DNA of 42,609 nucleotides from Alkalibacterium sp. 20 (GTDB lineage: Bacteria; Bacillota; Bacilli; Lactobacillales; Carnobacteriaceae_A): positions 1 to 42,609 of the forward strand of contig NZ_LSRN01000026.1 in assembly GCF_001885615.1 (NCBI RefSeq), in the 5' to 3' direction. Shown here in pieces: positions 41,217-42,609 of the stretch (the first letter of the stretch is position 1; every line of letters starts with the position of its first letter). The notes below the pieces were generated by a model. The model saw only the letters and a list, made by a program, of their open reading frames with translations, was not told the origin of the DNA and searched no databases. A program made the position numbers and the translations under genes.

Positions 41217-42332
41217 TTAGTCTTTTTTATAGAATTTATTTTCATTTATTCTCTTCCACTCAGACTCGATGAAAAAAAGTTGCTGTTCATTTTCTTTAAT
41301 ATATCCTGTCCATTCATATGTTTTAGGCCAGTTTTTAAAAATCTTCCCAACACTATATAAAAATTTCAAAGACATTTTCTTAGGAATCGGCATCCATCCA
41401 TTGGAAGGATGCAATTTAACCTGCGTGACGCTTCCCTTTTTCTCAACTTTATAAATACCGCCTATGCTTCCGGAAGACGGATGGGCCGTGATCGCAAACT
41501 CGCCTTCTATAACATCCTTATCCTCAAGCGTTATAATATTTGGGAAGGACGGATCAAATGTCAGAGTAACAGGATAGACAGGATTTCTGCGTGTGATTGT
41601 TTTAATGGACGGTAGATAATCGGTCCACTTCATTTCAATGTCACAGTCATTTGTTTTTATCTTTTTTTCCAAATGGGTGGTTTTTAGTAGTTTGATTTCT
41701 TCATTTTTCTCAGGATTGATTTTCACTATAAGTGGCTTGGGACTGTATCGAGAGTAAAGCATCCGTCTTCCATCCATCGGCACTGGCAATTCATCAGGTT
41801 TATGTGATCTACCATTTATAGAGATGCGGATATCAGTCTGCTTTTTTCGGACAAAGTAAAAATCATAAAGTAAAATCAACGGAAGTGCTGACGGATTTTC
41901 TGCTGCTTCTCCCATTGGAGCGAGCAGACTGAACGGCTTACGTTTACTTTTGTTAAATTCTTTGATTTCAATTAAAATCTCTCTGTCAAAAATATCCTTG
42001 AATTGGTAAAAAGCTTGAACCCCCTCATTATTCACTTCATAGTAGGCACCAGTTAATTCTCTTTCTATCATATTGGCTAGTCCCTTACCGGCAATATCGT
42101 ATTTTTTTGGATCCAGTTTTAAAGTCGGCTGATGATAGACATCAACCTTACCATCTTTTCTCCATCCAAGTATCAGATGTCCCCTGCCGTTTTCTCCCTC
42201 TTCGAATACTTGCGGTTCGAATCCAAGATACGTATCATCGGGATCTTTTTCAAAATTGATTAACAGCAATTTTTCCATAGGATCAATATCTATTTGAAAA
42301 GGATTCAATAAATAGTTCGATTTGTCTTCCAT
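41217..42332 (-). CDS. Unrecognised 371-aa protein upstream of the glycosyltransferase
   Basis: I do not recognise this protein. It has no signal peptide and no membrane helix. It starts MEDKSNYLLNPFQIDIDPME, is rich in beta-prone, aromatic and charged stretches, and includes SINGRSHKPDELPVPMDGRR, a possible helix-poor centre (NPVYPVTLTFDPSFPNIITL), and a basic end. No catalytic motif was seen. A CACCCC... purine-rich SD (AAGGGGTGTGATTGT on the minus strand) precedes the ATG at 42332. Its stop is 86 bases before the glycosyltransferase start, so co-transcription is possible. Codon use resembles its neighbours. Confidence 0.75.
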   Translation of the reverse strand: MEDKSNYLLNPFQIDIDPMEKLLLINFEKDPDDTYLGFEPQVFEEGENGRGHLILGWRKDGKVDVYHQPTLKLDPKKYDIAGKGLANMIERELTGAYYEVNNEGVQAFYQFKDIFDREILIEIKEFNKSKRKPFSLLAPMGEAAENPSALPLILLYDFYFVRKKQTDIRISINGRSHKPDELPVPMDGRRMLYSRYSPKPLIVKINPEKNEEIKLLKTTHLEKKIKTNDCDIEMKWTDYLPSIKTITRRNPVYPVTLTFDPSFPNIITLEDKDVIEGEFAITAHPSSGSIGGIYKVEKKGSVTQVKLHPSNGWMPIPKKMSLKFLYSVGKIFKNWPKTYEWTGYIKENEQQLFFIESEWKRINENKFYKKD

Positions 42333-42609
42333 ACAATCACACCCCTTATAACGTTATTCAAGATATTGTTAGACATTATTGAAAATCGCTTTATTAAAGA
42401 GCTGAAATATCAGAAATTCTATCGGATATTATCATTTAAATAAACTCTTTTTTTAAAATTGTACCTAAATCCTTTTTATGCTAATTATCTATCCATATTG
42501 TTATTGGCTGCTTTTTCCTGTATTTGTGTATTTAAGTCTTGATCCAGTATTGTAATAAATATCGTATATTTCCATCCGTTCCCATCTAACATAAGTTAAG
42601 AGTTTACTA
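42333..42609. other. Right-end stretch without an assignable gene
   Basis: A/T-rich. A 35-codon minus-strand ORF (42485-42592) has no SD site. No terminator, repeat or RNA gene was seen. Confidence 0.5.

Noticed and set aside
42485-42592. 35-codon minus-strand ORF at the right edge
   Set aside because: No SD site, no family resemblance, and such lengths are expected by chance in A/T-rich DNA.
1-42609. CRISPR arrays, insertion sequences, prophage, tRNA or rRNA
   Set aside because: No direct-repeat/spacer pattern, transposase, integrase, phage protein or RNA gene signature was recognised.

Overview
The window looks like chromosome of a low-GC Gram-positive bacterium. Genes are A/T-rich with strong AGGAGG-type Shine-Dalgarno (SD) sites, and ATG, GTG and TTG starts are all used. 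YutD, the TIGR01457 HAD phosphatase and the TIGR01906 membrane protein lie side by side, as in Lactobacillales. HisZ with short-form HisG, a YdbC-type PC4 protein and a Gram-positive heliorhodopsin fit the same group. My best guess is Carnobacteriaceae (for example near Marinilactibacillus, Alkalibacterium or Carnobacterium). This is inference; no rRNA or marker gene is present to prove it. I see no prophage, insertion sequence, CRISPR array, tRNA or rRNA.

Layout. 1-2067 (minus): membrane protein (partial), HAD phosphatase, and YutD with a long Pro-Ser-Lys tail. 2202-3740 (minus): cardiolipin synthase interrupted by an in-frame amber codon. 3924-4520 (plus): RNase HI with a hybrid-binding domain. 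4594-6476 (minus): aldo/keto reductase, YdbC and histidinol phosphatase HisK. 6622-13601 (plus): a complete, translationally coupled histidine operon hisZGDCBHAFI(E), divergent from hisK, so all steps from PRPP+ATP to histidine are encoded within 8 kb. 13733-14662: Mn-type cation diffusion facilitator. 14702-20410 (minus): cytosolic 5'-nucleotidase, GDPD, YeiH-type exporter, TspO/MBR-like membrane protein and UV endonuclease UvsE. 20565-21825 (plus): a 47-aa lmo0937-type membrane protein and a stand-alone EAL protein. 22220-31255 (minus): DUF1294, a SoxB-like metallophosphatase, a small HTH regulator beside a truncated DUF2975 remnant, CapA plus a lipoprotein M15 peptidase, DUF4256, an alpha/beta hydrolase, YcxB, a heavily decayed prenyltransferase-repeat pseudogene, YwbE and a DUF6544-like protein. 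31566-34250 (minus): CNNM/CBS transporter and an Old-Yellow-Enzyme-like oxidoreductase. 34595-35380 (plus): heliorhodopsin. 35479-42332 (minus): frameshifted ThpR, an NmrA/MarR pair with a clear operator, RsgA, a CPBP protease, a GT1 glycosyltransferase and a large unrecognised protein.

The most notable items are the heliorhodopsin with all key retinal-site residues, and a striking number of broken genes: cls (amber), thpR (A9 homopolymer frameshift), the prenyltransferase-repeat gene (three independent lesions) and DUF2975 (5' half missing). UvsE, the TspO-like protein and the heliorhodopsin suggest exposure to light, but the sequence does not show them to be one system. I did not find a clearly new multi-gene system; the best novelty candidates are the heliorhodopsin context, the unrecognised 371-aa protein, and the unexplained control of the his operon.
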